Under the pieces are notes generated by a model. It was not told where the DNA came from. It did not search any database and saw only the letters and a program-made list of their open reading frames with translations. Both the position numbers and the translations under genes were made by a program. Shown piece by piece: positions 17,469-30,495 of a DNA stretch of 64,000 nt (its first letter is position 1; the number at the start of each line of letters is the position of its first letter). Location: assembly GCF_000764305.2 (NCBI RefSeq), contig NW_025943941.1, forward strand, positions 248,001 through 312,000. Reading direction: 5' to 3'. This DNA is from Hyalella azteca (taxonomy: Eukaryota > Arthropoda > Malacostraca > Amphipoda > Hyalellidae).

Positions 17469-18906
17469 CCCTGCTATTGCTATCCCCTAGGCTTCCTGTC
17501 AACTCGTAACAAAAATTAGTAAATTGAGATGTACCTACATTATATCTTGCCCATAGCTGAGGAAACCAGACGTGGCTTGGCCGGTAAACGACTCTGGACC
17601 TGGCATGTGTCCAGCATTTTCTGTCTTAATTAAGGCAGAAAAAGATAAAAAAATAGATGATAGTGAATTTTCAAACCTCAACGTTCCATGCGTATAATTA
17701 TAGATTGCTCTTTATGCACTACCTCGATTTTATGATGTTCTTGACCAAGCCCACGCAAAGAATCGCTTAGAATACGTATAATCTAAGCGCATTCCTTTTC
17801 AAGCTTTTCGAAACTGATAAGTCTTGATAATTACTTTGAGTTTCACATATTTTGACTATCACAATGGCTAGACTTAGGTGAGAATGAACTCAAACTAAGT
17901 CAATTAATACTATTTATTTATTCAACTTAGATGAATTTCGAAATTTCTGCTTCGTAGTACGAATATGTGTTGAAAATCTTTGCTGTTTTCAAGTCCATCT
18001 CTGAATTTTTTTATAAGTTAATTATCTAAATATTCCATCGGAATGAAAAATCCGATGTTCAGTCAAACACCGATGAATTTCCCACACAAATGTGTATGTG
18101 ATAGGTACAAGCTTGTACAGTTAGTACGTGATTGTCCCATAAGCGTTGTCTTGCCTCCCAGACTGAACTCGAGATAAGCGTCTGAATTATCAAGATAAGG
18201 AGAGCGTCGCATCGCTTCCACTACTCGTCCACAGTCCACGATACCTAAACTTTCCCTATCATGAAATGATTACCTGTGACTGTTCATAAAAAAAAACATT
18301 TTCGAAAAATTTGTTAATATTGCCGCTGTATTAGTTGACTTGTATTGAATTAGATAAATGCCGTATTGAAAAAAGACGTGTATTGAATTAGATATATGTT
18401 GAATTGTAAATAAACACACCTCCTTATGGTGAAGCGAAATTCATTGAGTAACGGAGCGTCGATACGTCGAGATCATTAAAATTTTGAGTGCACTTGCAGT
18501 TAACTTGTCAAGAACTATACAGAATATAAACGAAAATGTTTATCGCAGTTTTTATGTTTATTATAATCGTTGTAGAAATTGTACATTTGCATCAAAACCT
18601 GCTAGTTATAACTGGTATGATATTATTAAAAAGGCCAGCTGAAACTTACAACTAATAGTAACGCTCGATCTTGTACTTTAATATTAATTCAAAACGCAAG
18701 CTCTATGGTGATTTTTTAGCATTTAACTTCTTGAGTAATTCAGTCGACATGATCGTAACTTGAGTTACTTATAGAGCGGAAGTCAATATATATGACTTGT
18801 CTTTACGTTGGTTAAGATGTAGGTTGACTCAGACTACAACGTAAAATTTTGTGCGCATGCCAATCTAATTAATTTAGCAAAACGCGAACGTTGCATGGAA
18901 AAAAAA

Positions 18907-18922
18907 ATTCATGATCATGAAT
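18907..18922. other. 16-bp perfect palindrome
   Basis: ATTCATGATCATGAAT is perfectly self-complementary. Its TTCATGATCA half recurs 23 bp downstream. Function unknown. Confidence 0.7.
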
Positions 18923-21296
18923 TGGGAAAATTCATGATCAGTATTGATAGTACTATCACAGAGTACCATTACTATCATATTATTGTTGTATGGATGCTGT
19001 TCAATACGACAATCTGACTCTATAGGCCGAATATAGGCTTCAAGACGCCACGACTTTTGAACAAATTAAATTTAAATACCGTAATATCCTGAGAAAAATT
19101 ATATCGCTGGAAAACAAGTGCAGGTTTTTTCTCAAGGATGTAAATTGATGCTATAATCATGAGATAGTCTCTCGTGATTGCTGTATCAATCAAGCGACAT
19201 GTCAACAGGCCATAACAAGGGCTAACTGTGACACTTATCTCGCCACTACGTAACTTTCACACAGTGAGTCAAGCACGTATGACAATTTACTATCAGTTGT
19301 GTAGGAATAGCATTACAGATGTTCCTTCACTACCCGAATAAAACTAAATTCTAGAAACGAAGGCAACAGCACGACTTCTGCAACATCAGCAACTACATTG
19401 GAGGAAAAATTGAGATCAAATTGTAATTATAATAGGTTCCGATTTTTTAATAACTCCCACTCCAAGAAAAAGTGCCGGCTTGTCTGTATACCACTGCCTG
19501 AATAACTCAGTTTAATGAGAACGATTAGCTGTCTTATATGTAAACAATTAGTGTATCTCAACCATTAAACGAAACAACTGTTATTTGCAGCGGTATGTAG
19601 AACCTTCTCACAAGCGATTCAATATCATTTGTTACTCTGAATAATCGTCCTTTCTTGACCATCTTATCACTTTCTTTAAGAAGTTGAACGAAATTATTAT
19701 TTCTATTTACCTTAACAATTTTAGTATGATATTAGATGTTGAAATATAGCACCGCCGGTATTCTGTCAATGACTTTCTCATAGGCTTAGCTAGCTATCTT
19801 TCTTTTCTATTCTAATTGCCTTAGGAGTGTTGTAGGTCTAGGAAAAAAGCGTCAGTTCGTTAGGTCCTGTGGCACTCGTTTGGGAGTTTACGACTTAGTT
19901 TGATGCTGGCAGTTTTTCTTCATACTCGCCGGGAGAGGATAGACGCTTTATTTCCCAAGTCATTTAGACCCATAGAAGCTTCATTTACAGAGTCATACAA
20001 GCTGGAAATAATTTTCATGTCTATTACAAATATAGTTCCTAAATGAGTTGCTGTGTCGGCAATGTTGGCGAATGTCGACGAATTATTTAGAAGCATTTAA
20101 GTTAAAAAAAGACATTTTAATGGCGTTTTAGAATCCTGGAAGTTCTATTCCAACTTACACGCATGTTTTATTCTATTTTTGTTATTATTATTAGTTAGTT
20201 AGTTATTAGTTTGTTATTTTAGTTATTATTATTCACTTGTCTAAGCTTCAGCCAAAATTATAGCATAACTGCATAATTTTTGTTAATGTGAATGTATACG
20301 TATGTTTTTTTCCAATCTGATATTTCTCATCCGTTCTTATTGTATATATCAAGTATTATAGGCGCTGTTCCGTGTAATTAATTTCAGGTTTATACTGGTC
20401 AAATAAATTAATTAATCCAGTCAAGAAAAATATTCTGGATGTTTGCTTCTGTAACTGACACTCACATGTGATTGCGTTGCTTCACTCTTGCAATAAACTC
20501 CACAGTCCATGTGAACACCATGGCGCTACACGCTCCAGTTACTCGGGAATATCAAGTTCAACAGCTAACCCTGAGCTGCATCCTTTCTGACAGCTACGAA
20601 CCTTTCTGGTGCGTGTGTTGTTTCGGCGTTATTGCGGAACCTGTGCGTCGAATATAACCAAAGTAAAAGATAAAATAACGCTTGGTATATTATATACAGC
20701 CCTTACACTTTGCTCGTAAGTTAATCTTCATGGTTCCCAACGAACACTTGCTCTAATTTAACTCCAGTGGGCGAGGCACGGCACAAAAGCAACAAATTGT
20801 TTGCCGTCGTATTGCAGAGGATGAGGATTGCAGGACATTTGGACATGCCGCTCTAGTCGTGTAGTTATTTACTTTACATGATGTCATATAGTACGGTATT
20901 GCTGTCGTGTCGAGTATTTATTTATATTGTGTCTTATAATATGGCATTATTGTAGTGTTTGTTATTCATATGATGAATAAACAGACTTATAGTCTGTTTA
21001 CGTTGCCGCATTTTAGGGTATTTAACTGATGTCATACTGTCTGGTAACATACAGTGTGTCTATTCGTGCTTCATTTAAAATAATAGCCATAGCCTGCATG
21101 ACGTGTTGTGTTGTTACACAACTAATGTCCAAAATGATAATCTTGATTTTCCGTAAACCAAAGAATTTTAAATTTTACATGGATAAAACCAAATAAAAAT
21201 TTTCATTTTTATTTACTTTTATGTAGTTTCTGTGGGCAATTGTTCATTGCATACCGACTACGCATATACGATACCTTGCCGAATACGCACACGCCC

Positions 21297-21326
21297 ATAC
21301 CGTACTAGTAATTTCTAGTACGGTAT
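21297..21326. other. Perfect 12-bp inverted repeat with 6-bp loop
   Basis: ATACCGTACTAG (21297-21308) pairs exactly with CTAGTACGGTAT (21315-21326) across TAATTT. It lies in a stretch with several CATACCG/CATACGATACC words, so it may be part of a local repeat. Confidence 0.75.
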
Positions 21327-22914
21327 CCAGGATGTATTAATTGAGGTCGAGCCGCTTTCGAGAATTACATTGACATTGTGATGTAGAATTTAATGTCATG
21401 CTATTATTATTTTGCTGGATTTAGGAGTTGTCCATGCTGTGCATTGTCGGGTAAGAGGAGTTAATGACTATTGACTAGCTAGTAAAGAGCACACGTTGTT
21501 CCAAGCCTGAAATATCAGAAGAATATTGCATAGCAGTCACTTCAACATAGCTGTTGGTATCAATGACAAATAATTATATAATCGTTTGAGGTACGAAAGC
21601 AGAATTACGCTCTGAACAGAATATTTGTTCCCTCTATAGCTGCCAAAAGTTTTAAGTGAATGAAAGCTCGAACTATTTATTATGGCAAGAGTTTATTAAA
21701 ATAAATAGTTTAAATAATAATAAATAATTTTACCGGTAAAGAATTATAAACGAATTCTATCATAAGGAAGATAGCCTACTTTATAGGCTGATGTAATATC
21801 TGCCCATTTTTATTATGGTCGGCTGATATAAAAATGCCCACGAGAAGTGCCCATAACTTTACTTCGTGTCAAATTTGCTCAGCATTTCCAAGCGACGACT
21901 TGAGCGGCGATTCCGCTTTTTGTTCGACAGCAAATCAATGCTGAGGTAATAAAAGATTTATGTCCTTTTTATTTGCTTTCTTTGGAGGTCCGCGTCTTCG
22001 TATCGAAACGAAGGACGCGACTGACATAAATTTATTTCCGGACGCGGAATGGTTGTGCTGGGCTTGGGTATATTGTCCTGCTGCCTGTTTCGAAGTAGAG
22101 ATTTGAAAGTAGCCATTTTGGTATCTCGATCGGCATCAAAATGTTATTATCACTTCTCTGCAGATGATTCAATTTTTAATATATTCATATTTAAATTCCT
22201 GGGTCTATACCTTCCCGTTATGGTCACTAATACAATAACTTTAGCGTATTATTTGCCTACTGAATCAATTATTTCCATTTTGATGTCGCTGTCTTCGAAG
22301 GAAACTCGGATTTTTTTCGAAAAATCTACCAAAAGTTGAAACCTTGCTTGTACGTAATCGAAAAATTTTGAACTAATTCTAATTGGCGTCGATCGCTTTC
22401 GACATTTATTTAAGGATGATATAGTTGTTTCAATATAATGTTAAAATTCTCGCTTTGGTTCGAAATTGTAATTACATCACTGGAAACGTTTCGGGAAACC
22501 AAGGAAACCGTTTCAGTGCAGAGGATGGATGAGGAAAGAAGGTTTCTCCTCATAAACGAGACCAATCCTACGGACCTTTGATGCGGGGTCGCTTTGCTTT
22601 AGCTCGACTCTTCAAAGCTTCCCTTAGGGACTCCACAAACTTTGCAGCAGATTTTCTAAACTTATTGTTCGATTTACTCCATCTCTATACTAACGCATTC
22701 AGTTCCTATTTTTGCGGACACGTACTGTATATTGACATATTGGTTTCTAGCTTGAAGCAAACAATTGTTTTAATGAATTTGATTTATTAGTACAATTGAC
22801 AAAATAGACTAGTATTAAAATAAAATAAAATATTCAAAAGAAAATAATTACACTTTTGAAATTCATCCAGCCATGCAAAAAAAGTCGATTGTATTTATTT
22901 TCCACATACATCAA

Positions 22915-23270
22915 GTTCTATTACCCCGCTCTAAACTCGACGCTCTCAACAAAAATGTACCAATACGACACAATTGTATTAATTACACCTTATCCATTTC
23001 TTTAGTCTAACATCAACACTATGGCGGAATATGTAAATGCAATGGCACTGTAGAGAATACGTAAATTTTCACTCTATAACATCAACGCTATTAAGACAAC
23101 CGAATACGTTGAGTTTTATTTTCCCTCTCTAATATCAACGCTATTAAGACACAACAGAATACTCTAAGTTCTATTTCCCCGCTCCAAAATCAACGCTATT
23201 AATTAAGGCACATCAGAATACGCTGACTTTTATTTTTCAGCTCTAACATCAACACTGTTACAAAATAACT
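22915..23270. repeat. Degenerate tandem repeat (unit about 60-70 bp)
   Basis: About five units, each with a form of CTCTAACATCAACGCTATTA followed by AGACACAACAGAATACG and GAGTTTTATTTTCC. Divergence is considerable. Confidence 0.75.
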
Positions 23271-23344
23271 GTACTACTTTGCCTGCAGCCGGAGCCAACA
23301 GTTGGTCCCTGAGGCGTCAGGAGCCGCTGAGCTCAACAATGTTT

Positions 23345-23530
23345 ACTGTCATATACAACGTGCCTCCACTTACAGTATCCTGCCATATGCAACGTGCCTC
23401 CACTTATAGTATCCTGTCATATACAACGTGCCTCCACTTATAGTATCCTGTCATATACAACGTGCCTCCACTTACAGTATCCTGTCATATACAACGTGCC
23501 TCCACTTTCAGTATCCTGCCATATGCCACT
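23345..23530. repeat. 34-bp minisatellite, about five copies
   Basis: Units contain CATATACAACGTGCCTCCAC and end with CTTATAGTATCCTGT or CTTACAGTATCCTGT. They are nearly identical, with decayed flanking copies. Confidence 0.9.
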
Positions 23531-24184
23531 TGCCTGTGCTTATATACCACTTGCCTGATGCACGTGCTTCTACTTACACCACATACCTATAATACTTGCT
23601 ACTCCAGGTAGTTGGCATATGTTCTGTTTATCACCCCAGCTCGAGCACGCGTATTTTAGTGACCAAAATGACATCAAGTCTACGGACCGAACATCCACAG
23701 TCCGATACACGCGGGCGTCGTCAGACGCGACCAGTGAATATATTGAATGATTGCTCCTTTAGTTTCGGCAAATCTATTAAAAAATGTTAGTAGCATAATT
23801 CGAATTAAATTCAATTGCAGCATTGCTGTCAGCAATAATATTTAATTGTGATGAAAATTGTAAAATTTGAGAGGAAATTTGAGTTTCTCTAATGTAGAGA
23901 AACGATATCTGTACAAGAATATTTCAGATGAATCTCGTTCTTTTAGACGGTATCGTTCTAACATGCCTCCTTATCGGCAAATAATATAGTGCTTAGTTGA
24001 CGGAATTTTTCACGTGGATCATAAATTATCAATAGTCTGTCACCTTTTTCCGGTCGATCAGTAACATTAGACTTACAACTTTATAAATTATTCGTATTTT
24101 CATAATTCATAAATAAGTCATTTTTTAGCATAATATTAAATTATTCCAAACTAAACTATAGATCTGGAAAATGAAATACATGTC

Positions 24185-24345
24185 AATGTAGATTATTCAT
24201 TACGGTGATGCCAATATCTGTTAAAATAGTTTATAATTATACATCATCATGGTAACCTTTAATTATCTATAATTGTTAACGTACATTATTCATGACGATG
24301 ATGGCCTATACCTGCTAACGTGGATTATTCATTACGATGATTCAA
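24185..24345. repeat. Degenerate short repeat
   Basis: Recurring words like GTAGATTATTCATTACG, GTACATTATTCATGACG and GTGGATTATTCATTACG with GATGATG spacers, about three or four units of roughly 55-60 bp. Confidence 0.6.
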
Positions 24346-27300
24346 GCCACCCTTGATTGCGATTCAGAATTGCGTGCTCCAAATACGGCCGTTTATTGTT
24401 ATTGTTGTGACTGGGGACCTTATAGTTTCGGTGCACCGCTTTAATGAAACCCTTTCGAGGCTTTACACGCACTACAATATTGCCCTTAAATGCTATCCAG
24501 ATCTTCTTGATGAAAACAAATGTGTCCGTATCCACCCTGTGGCTGTGGCTGTCTCGCAGCCATGCATGCCATAAAATACTTCACTTTTTGTGTAACTTTT
24601 ATAGCTTGTGCGTGACTTTTTACTAGCAGTGACGAGCGCGGTAAAGCTGGCCGGCCGTCGGCCTCTCAATGGCCAAGGATAACTAAGCCGTAATTTTTCT
24701 AAATGAGTTGAAAGTTTATGTTATTTGAAGCCATGCCACTCTAGCGCAAGTACCAGAAGTTGGTGGCGCTTTAATTCCATTTTCCACCATTGTCCCATAT
24801 TGCTAGGAATGTAAAAAAGATTGATAATATTTCTTAATTAATACGGTAAACGTCGCGTGGAAACTATGCGATCATTCACAAATGCATTTATATCTTATAG
24901 ATGAAATCAAAGGCTTTTGGGTAAAAGATGCTTCATTCAATCTTAAATTCATTAACTTTTTTTTCTGGGACAAGAAAAATCTAAACAAATAGTCGATTAG
25001 GAAGAAAATTCTCTGAACAAAACAAACACAAAAGACATGAAAATCCAATCCGTAATCAATAACAATCCCAAGTCGAATGACGTTCACGAGCTCGGCAAAA
25101 GTTTTCCAATAAGCGCTTGTCTACCAGTAATTTTTATTTGTACTCTCTGAGTCGAGCCGGAAGAACATTAGTGTTGGCTTCCTAGCCCTTCCGAAAAATG
25201 AATGGGTAATATTGTTCAAATAGTGACGCACTTTCTTACCAACAGAACTTGCAGAGAGTGGACCACGTAGCAGTGATACCACTTTGTGCAGGGCTGAACT
25301 GAGTCAGGATGAGTGCAAGTAACTTAAGATTTTTTAACAAAGCCAACTGAATTTGTTGCAAATAATTCGAAAAGAATCTCAGTTTAGTCAAATTTGGTTC
25401 GAAATGTGTTTTAAGATCCGAATGACTAACATTCATTATAGGAAAAATTTTGCACATTTTATCCATGGCTAAAAACAAACGTTATTGGGCTGTTTGATGT
25501 GCCGTATTTATCGATACTTGACCGTTGTGTAGCTAACAGCATCCAATAAAGTTTTAAAAAAATTGCTGATATTTAAATATAGTTGACCAATTAATACTAC
25601 TTATATATGGAACAAAATCATTTTATATGGATTTGCTGGTTGCTTTTTTCGTGACTTTTATCAGAAGTTTTTATTGTCATTCTTGTACAGTTTTCAAACA
25701 TAAGTTCCTCTTTGAAAAATAATTTATTTTATGATAGTAAGTGGAAACCTGACACAAATGATGGAGATGCTCTAACTTTAATTGAAAGGATATTCCATCA
25801 TGCGTTCGACACAATATGAAAGTATCATGCCCACGAATTGCTTGTCCAAAGTTGATGACCAATCAAGGAAACAATAGTTGCTTACAAACAAATAGATTCG
25901 GCCATAGTCAACCGGAGCAGGCAGGGAGCAGACATTGTTCTTGCAAACAATTTGGATGCTCGGTTATTTGGCATTCGGGCATTTGATTTGCAAGAGAAGC
26001 CTCCATTTGCAATGTACCTACTCGGAAATCCTACCTACTGTACCTACTTGATTTTTGGTGGATCTACTCTTGTCGGTGATTGCTGAAGTCAGAGTTCAAT
26101 TTTATGTTTACGCTTTTGAACAGGGAATTCATTTGGATGGATGCTCAGTTATTCAATATTGGTCGATGAAATCAAAGTTTAAAATTTCAATCCATGTTTC
26201 ACCATTCAATGCCATATTTGTCGAAACTTAAAATTTAGAATCTTGTTTCGATTTTTTGCTGTGCACAGTTATTTGTAGCGATTGCCTAGTGTCATCAGAT
26301 GTAAACTGCGTGCAGTTGTCGAAGCCTCTGGTCAAGGAAGAGTCGGAGAGCTGCTGTCGGGTCGTCAATTTGAGGACCGCATCGTAGGATCCAATTCTCG
26401 GTGGCAGGCGCGAGACAATTACGGGGTCGCGAGAAGGGGACTCGGCCTTCCTCTTGTTGCTTTAGGGGAGGAACGGGACCGCAAACGACACTTGCCGCAC
26501 CAACAGTTCAAGGAAAACTGCCCAATTACATTTTTAGGTACGGAAAAGTAGTTGCGTGCGTTCACTTTTAAGTACAAAAGCGAAAGGAGAATTATACGCC
26601 AATTGTGATGTTCTCATTATATACGCTAATGTATAATGTTCTCTTGTATGTTTTCATATACGCTAAGAAGCATACGTAGCTACACGCGGTACTTACCCTA
26701 AACACTATTTCATACCATTAACGGGGTTCTTTTACATTCGCAATGATCCCATTTATTACTGTAGAAATTATTTGTTACAGAACAAATATTGCTTGCTGAA
26801 TAGCTGCTAAATTTCGATGCAATGATGCAATCTTGATGGTACAATTTGGTCTTGCCAGAGTGAGTGAATACCGTCCAGTAGCAGGTCAATCTGCGCTTGG
26901 TTGAGGTTCATGTTGTGGACGAGGAACTATACGAGCCCCCGCGGCCTGAGCTTCATTGTCGGACGAAGGAGCACGAGTCGCTCGAGTATTGTTGAGGAGA
27001 CGTGCGTCCCGAGATCTAATTTCTGAGACGTACTTTGCACAGAAAGACGTGCAATGCTACGTTTTTCCTCCGTTCTACTTAGACGTTTATTCTATGACCA
27101 ATTCTCTGGGACGTATTATCTTCAGAGAGACTTACCATGTTTTTTTTTAACTATTTTACCGGTACATTTATTCTGTTCTAAACGTTCCCTCCGGGACTCA
27201 AATGATTGTTTGCATCTCCTATGATGTGGACTGCGTGGTGGTTTCTGTAAAGCATTTTTTTCTATTTCAATATATAGCTTTTCAATTTGAAGCGTGGTTA

Positions 27301-29547
27301 GCATTTGAAATCTGTCAGCAAAAAATTTTCAGCTTTAATCTCTGCATTAGTTTTGGTTGTAAAATGGTAGACGAAAATTAACTGCATTAATTAGCCATTG
27401 TGCAATTCGATAAATATTCCGTGGAAGATTTTTCGGCACGCTGGTGATTTTTCTAGTTTGTTTGTTAAGGTATTTTTTATTTATCAACATATATGGCTTA
27501 TTTATATTAAATTTTGTCGGAGAAAAGCCGTGCTGTAAGTTTTTAACGCTCGAATGTATCTTTTTGGCGGCACGGGTTAATAAAATAATTATTGTTCCGT
27601 GGATAAACCAAATGTTAAGAATTACCTGGCAACAAAAATGACTATAATCTTTAATCTTTTCGAGAGTTTTTTACTGCATTTCATTATTGAAATCCTCTAT
27701 TATTGTAATAATAATTTTTCAGTAATAATTAAATCGTTCATTCACAGTAATTTTTTCCGAATCTACTGAGGAAAAGGTAACGGAATTTTACGTTTGACAT
27801 TATCTCGTTTTGTAAATGCAGTGTCCAGAAAACATCGACTCTGGGGTTCGGACTTCGGAGTTCGAAGTTCAGTTGAAACGAAACGACATTCCGTCAAAGA
27901 AAATGGCTCGCTGGGAAGCGCACTTTGTTGAATTACTCTACGTCCTACAGACATGCTGAAGCCATGTGACGTGTGTAACGACGAAATTGTCACCATGAAA
28001 CAAAAAAATATGCTGAAAGAAAATTTTAATCGGTCTGCAAGAACATGTTGAGACAAGGCTTACGAAGACGTGTGTTTTTGGCAATGAAAAAAAATGCTTT
28101 TTTGCATGATGGAAAGTAAATTTCTCATCGTAACGACTATGGTACGTATGACTTAAGTTTATATTCGGTCGCGTTACGTTGACCGTCGCGAGTATAAGCG
28201 ACGAGCCTCGTAAGTAACACTCGAAGAAAGTATGGCCGCTTCTGTCTGTGATTTAGCGCTAACGTAAATTTTTTATGCGTACTAACTTCGCCACGCAACG
28301 CGGACCAAGCGCCTCGCTAGTTTATATTTGCAGGATACATATCCTGACGGGCAGACGCACCAAGGTCTTAAGCTCGTTTTATATGCTTAATCATTTGTTC
28401 TCAAGAAAATTTTCTGTGTAACGTTCAGTTTGTGGCCGAAAAAATGCGATTTATTTGAGACCGTTTCCATTGCATGGCTCACTTGATCATTTCAGAACCC
28501 TGATAGTGAATTGTAGAGTTTTCGTTTTTCGTGTTATTTGCTAACAAAATATCTCTAACTTGGATACCTTTAATATAAGAGTTTTGTTCAATTTTTATTT
28601 GTGGATGTCTGTATAACTCTGCATCGCTTTTTGAAAACGAGTCGAATAGTAGTGTGAACTTCTGGCTTGTTAACAATACCACCACAATCGAACCTTCTGT
28701 AGCCAGGCTATTTCGCTACAATAAAAGCGCATATTTTTTTTATAGCAATGTATGGAACCGCTTGTACTCGAAGATTCGATTAAATTCTGCTTTATATCGT
28801 CAATGCTCTTCATCATCGAGCGCCGCTATCGCGTTTTTAGCAGCGATTTGTTATGATTTGCGGGACGTTACGAGTTGAATGTCATTTCGTGGTAATACTC
28901 GTGCGATTTTATTGTATTTTTACGCGCTCCCCTTGGGTTTAACTCGACACAATCGCTCTTATTTCCTACACAATCGCCGACATTCTCCTTCAAAAACGCG
29001 TTGTTAAGAGCGGCTTTGGGAGGGCGCTGGAGCAAAGGCAGTCTATAACAAGCGCTACGATAACAACGGTAATGCCTCACACGGCTTCAATCAATCCGTG
29101 TAACGAACGACAAACTTTTGCCCTCTTCGCTTAACGGCGATGCCATAAATCTTGCTCATGTTAGTGTGTTTGTTTGCCTCTTGCAAAGCCGTCCTCTGTT
29201 TACCTTCCGCCCCATGCCTGCACACTAGGAAAAATACCTCGTCTGAGCGCCGACATTGCAACGCATCTGGACTGTAGCTGCTGCATGCTTGAAAGTACGG
29301 CGTGCTCAAGCCAGGTTAGACATGCATCCCGTACCGGGCGAATAAACAAGGAGTAGCCATTATATTTGGATCCAGGGCGAATTTTCCTTCATTTCTTTTG
29401 AATTAGACCGAGACAATTCTCGAGGATATTCTCTTAGGTCGAACATGGATGCTGGACTGTCAAAAAATAACAGGATTAATAATATAGTATCTAGAAGAAT
29501 TATATTTGATTTAAGATAATTATACGAAGGTTTTTGCATTATTTTAA
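24346..29547. other. Gene-poor stretch with GC-richer islands
   Basis: No gene is supported. A GC-rich + strand patch at about 26282-26530 has an 89-codon open frame without recognisable domains. Another lies at about 28150-28340. Either could be an exon, UTR or CpG-rich regulatory element; I cannot decide. Confidence 0.35.
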
Positions 29548-30142
29548 TTCTCCAATGATAAATTTCGTATACAAAATGATGACTTTGAAAAATTGCAACT
29601 CGAAGTTTTTCTTGAAATATGCAAGAAATGTGACACAGCAAAGCGAAATTATAAAAAAATTTACTCAAAAAAGCTTTTTGTGCATCCTCTAACATGTCGG
29701 GCTCCCAGTGTACATGAAGCCTTGATCCTGATGACCTCGCGCTGACCTCTATTATCAATGCGGCGATATTTGTTACCACTTGTAACTCTGTGGCCCGGAA
29801 CGTCGGAATTGCAGCTCCCTAAGCGTACGTTTCAGCCATGGACATTCTCCAATGATAAATTTCGTATACAAAATGATGACTTTGAAAATTTGCTTCTCGA
29901 AAATTTTCTTGAAATATGCAAAAAATGTGACCGAGCAAAACTAAATTATAAAAAAAACTCCAAAATATCTTCTATATAGTGCAGTGTTTTACATGTGGTG
30001 TTCCCAGTGTACATGGAGTATTGGTCTAGATGACCCCTCGCTGACCTTTATTATCAATGCGGCGATATTTGTCACCGCTTGTAACTCTGTGGCCCGGAAC
30101 GTCGGAATTGCAGCTCCCTAAGCGTACGTTTCAGCCATGGAC
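29548..30142. repeat. Direct tandem duplication of a 297-bp unit
   Basis: Copy 1 starts at 29548 and copy 2 at 29845, both with TTCTCCAATGATAAATTTCG. Both end in TCGGAATTGCAGCTCCCTAA then CGTACGTTTCAGCCATGGA. The second half (CTTGTAACTCTGTGGCCCGG) is nearly identical; the first half carries more changes. Confidence 0.92.
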
Positions 30143-30495
30143 GCGTCGAGATTCTTCGGTACGGTAATTGATGTGCCATAAGCGTGCGTGTCAGCCATGG
30201 ATTACATCGAGATCGTCCGGTACGGTAAAATAAAGTAAAATTTTAATGTCATAAGCGTGCGTGTCAGCCATGGATGACATCGAGATCCTCCGGTATGGTA
30301 AACTAATTAAGGTAAAGGTAAAATTTTAATGTCATAAGCGTGCGTGTCAGCCATGGATGACTTCGATATTTTTCAGCGCAGTAAAAATGTAATGTCATAA
30401 GCAGTACGAGTCAGCCATGGATGACATCGGGATCTTCCAGTGCGGCAAAATTGTATGTACATAAGCGTGCGTGTAGACCATAGATGACTTCGATA
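30118..30495. repeat. Minisatellite grown from the end of the 297-bp duplication (unit about 60-80 bp)
   Basis: About six units, each with ATAAGCGTGCGTGTCAGCCA then TGGATGACATCGAGATC, a CGGTACGGTAAA box and a variable AT-rich tail. The first unit is the terminal piece of the preceding duplication, so the array appears seeded there. Confidence 0.88.

Larger units (their letters stand above)
15378..22900. other. Gene-poor AT-rich stretch
   Basis: No supported exon. It contains a GATA/E-box motif cluster near 17377-17468, palindromes near 18907 and 21297, and otherwise apparently unique sequence. Short open frames have no recognisable domain or coding bias. Confidence 0.4.

Noticed and set aside
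26282..26551. GC-rich 89-codon frame as a gene
   Set aside because: No domain, no splice context and low-complexity basic composition; kept only as a GC-rich patch.
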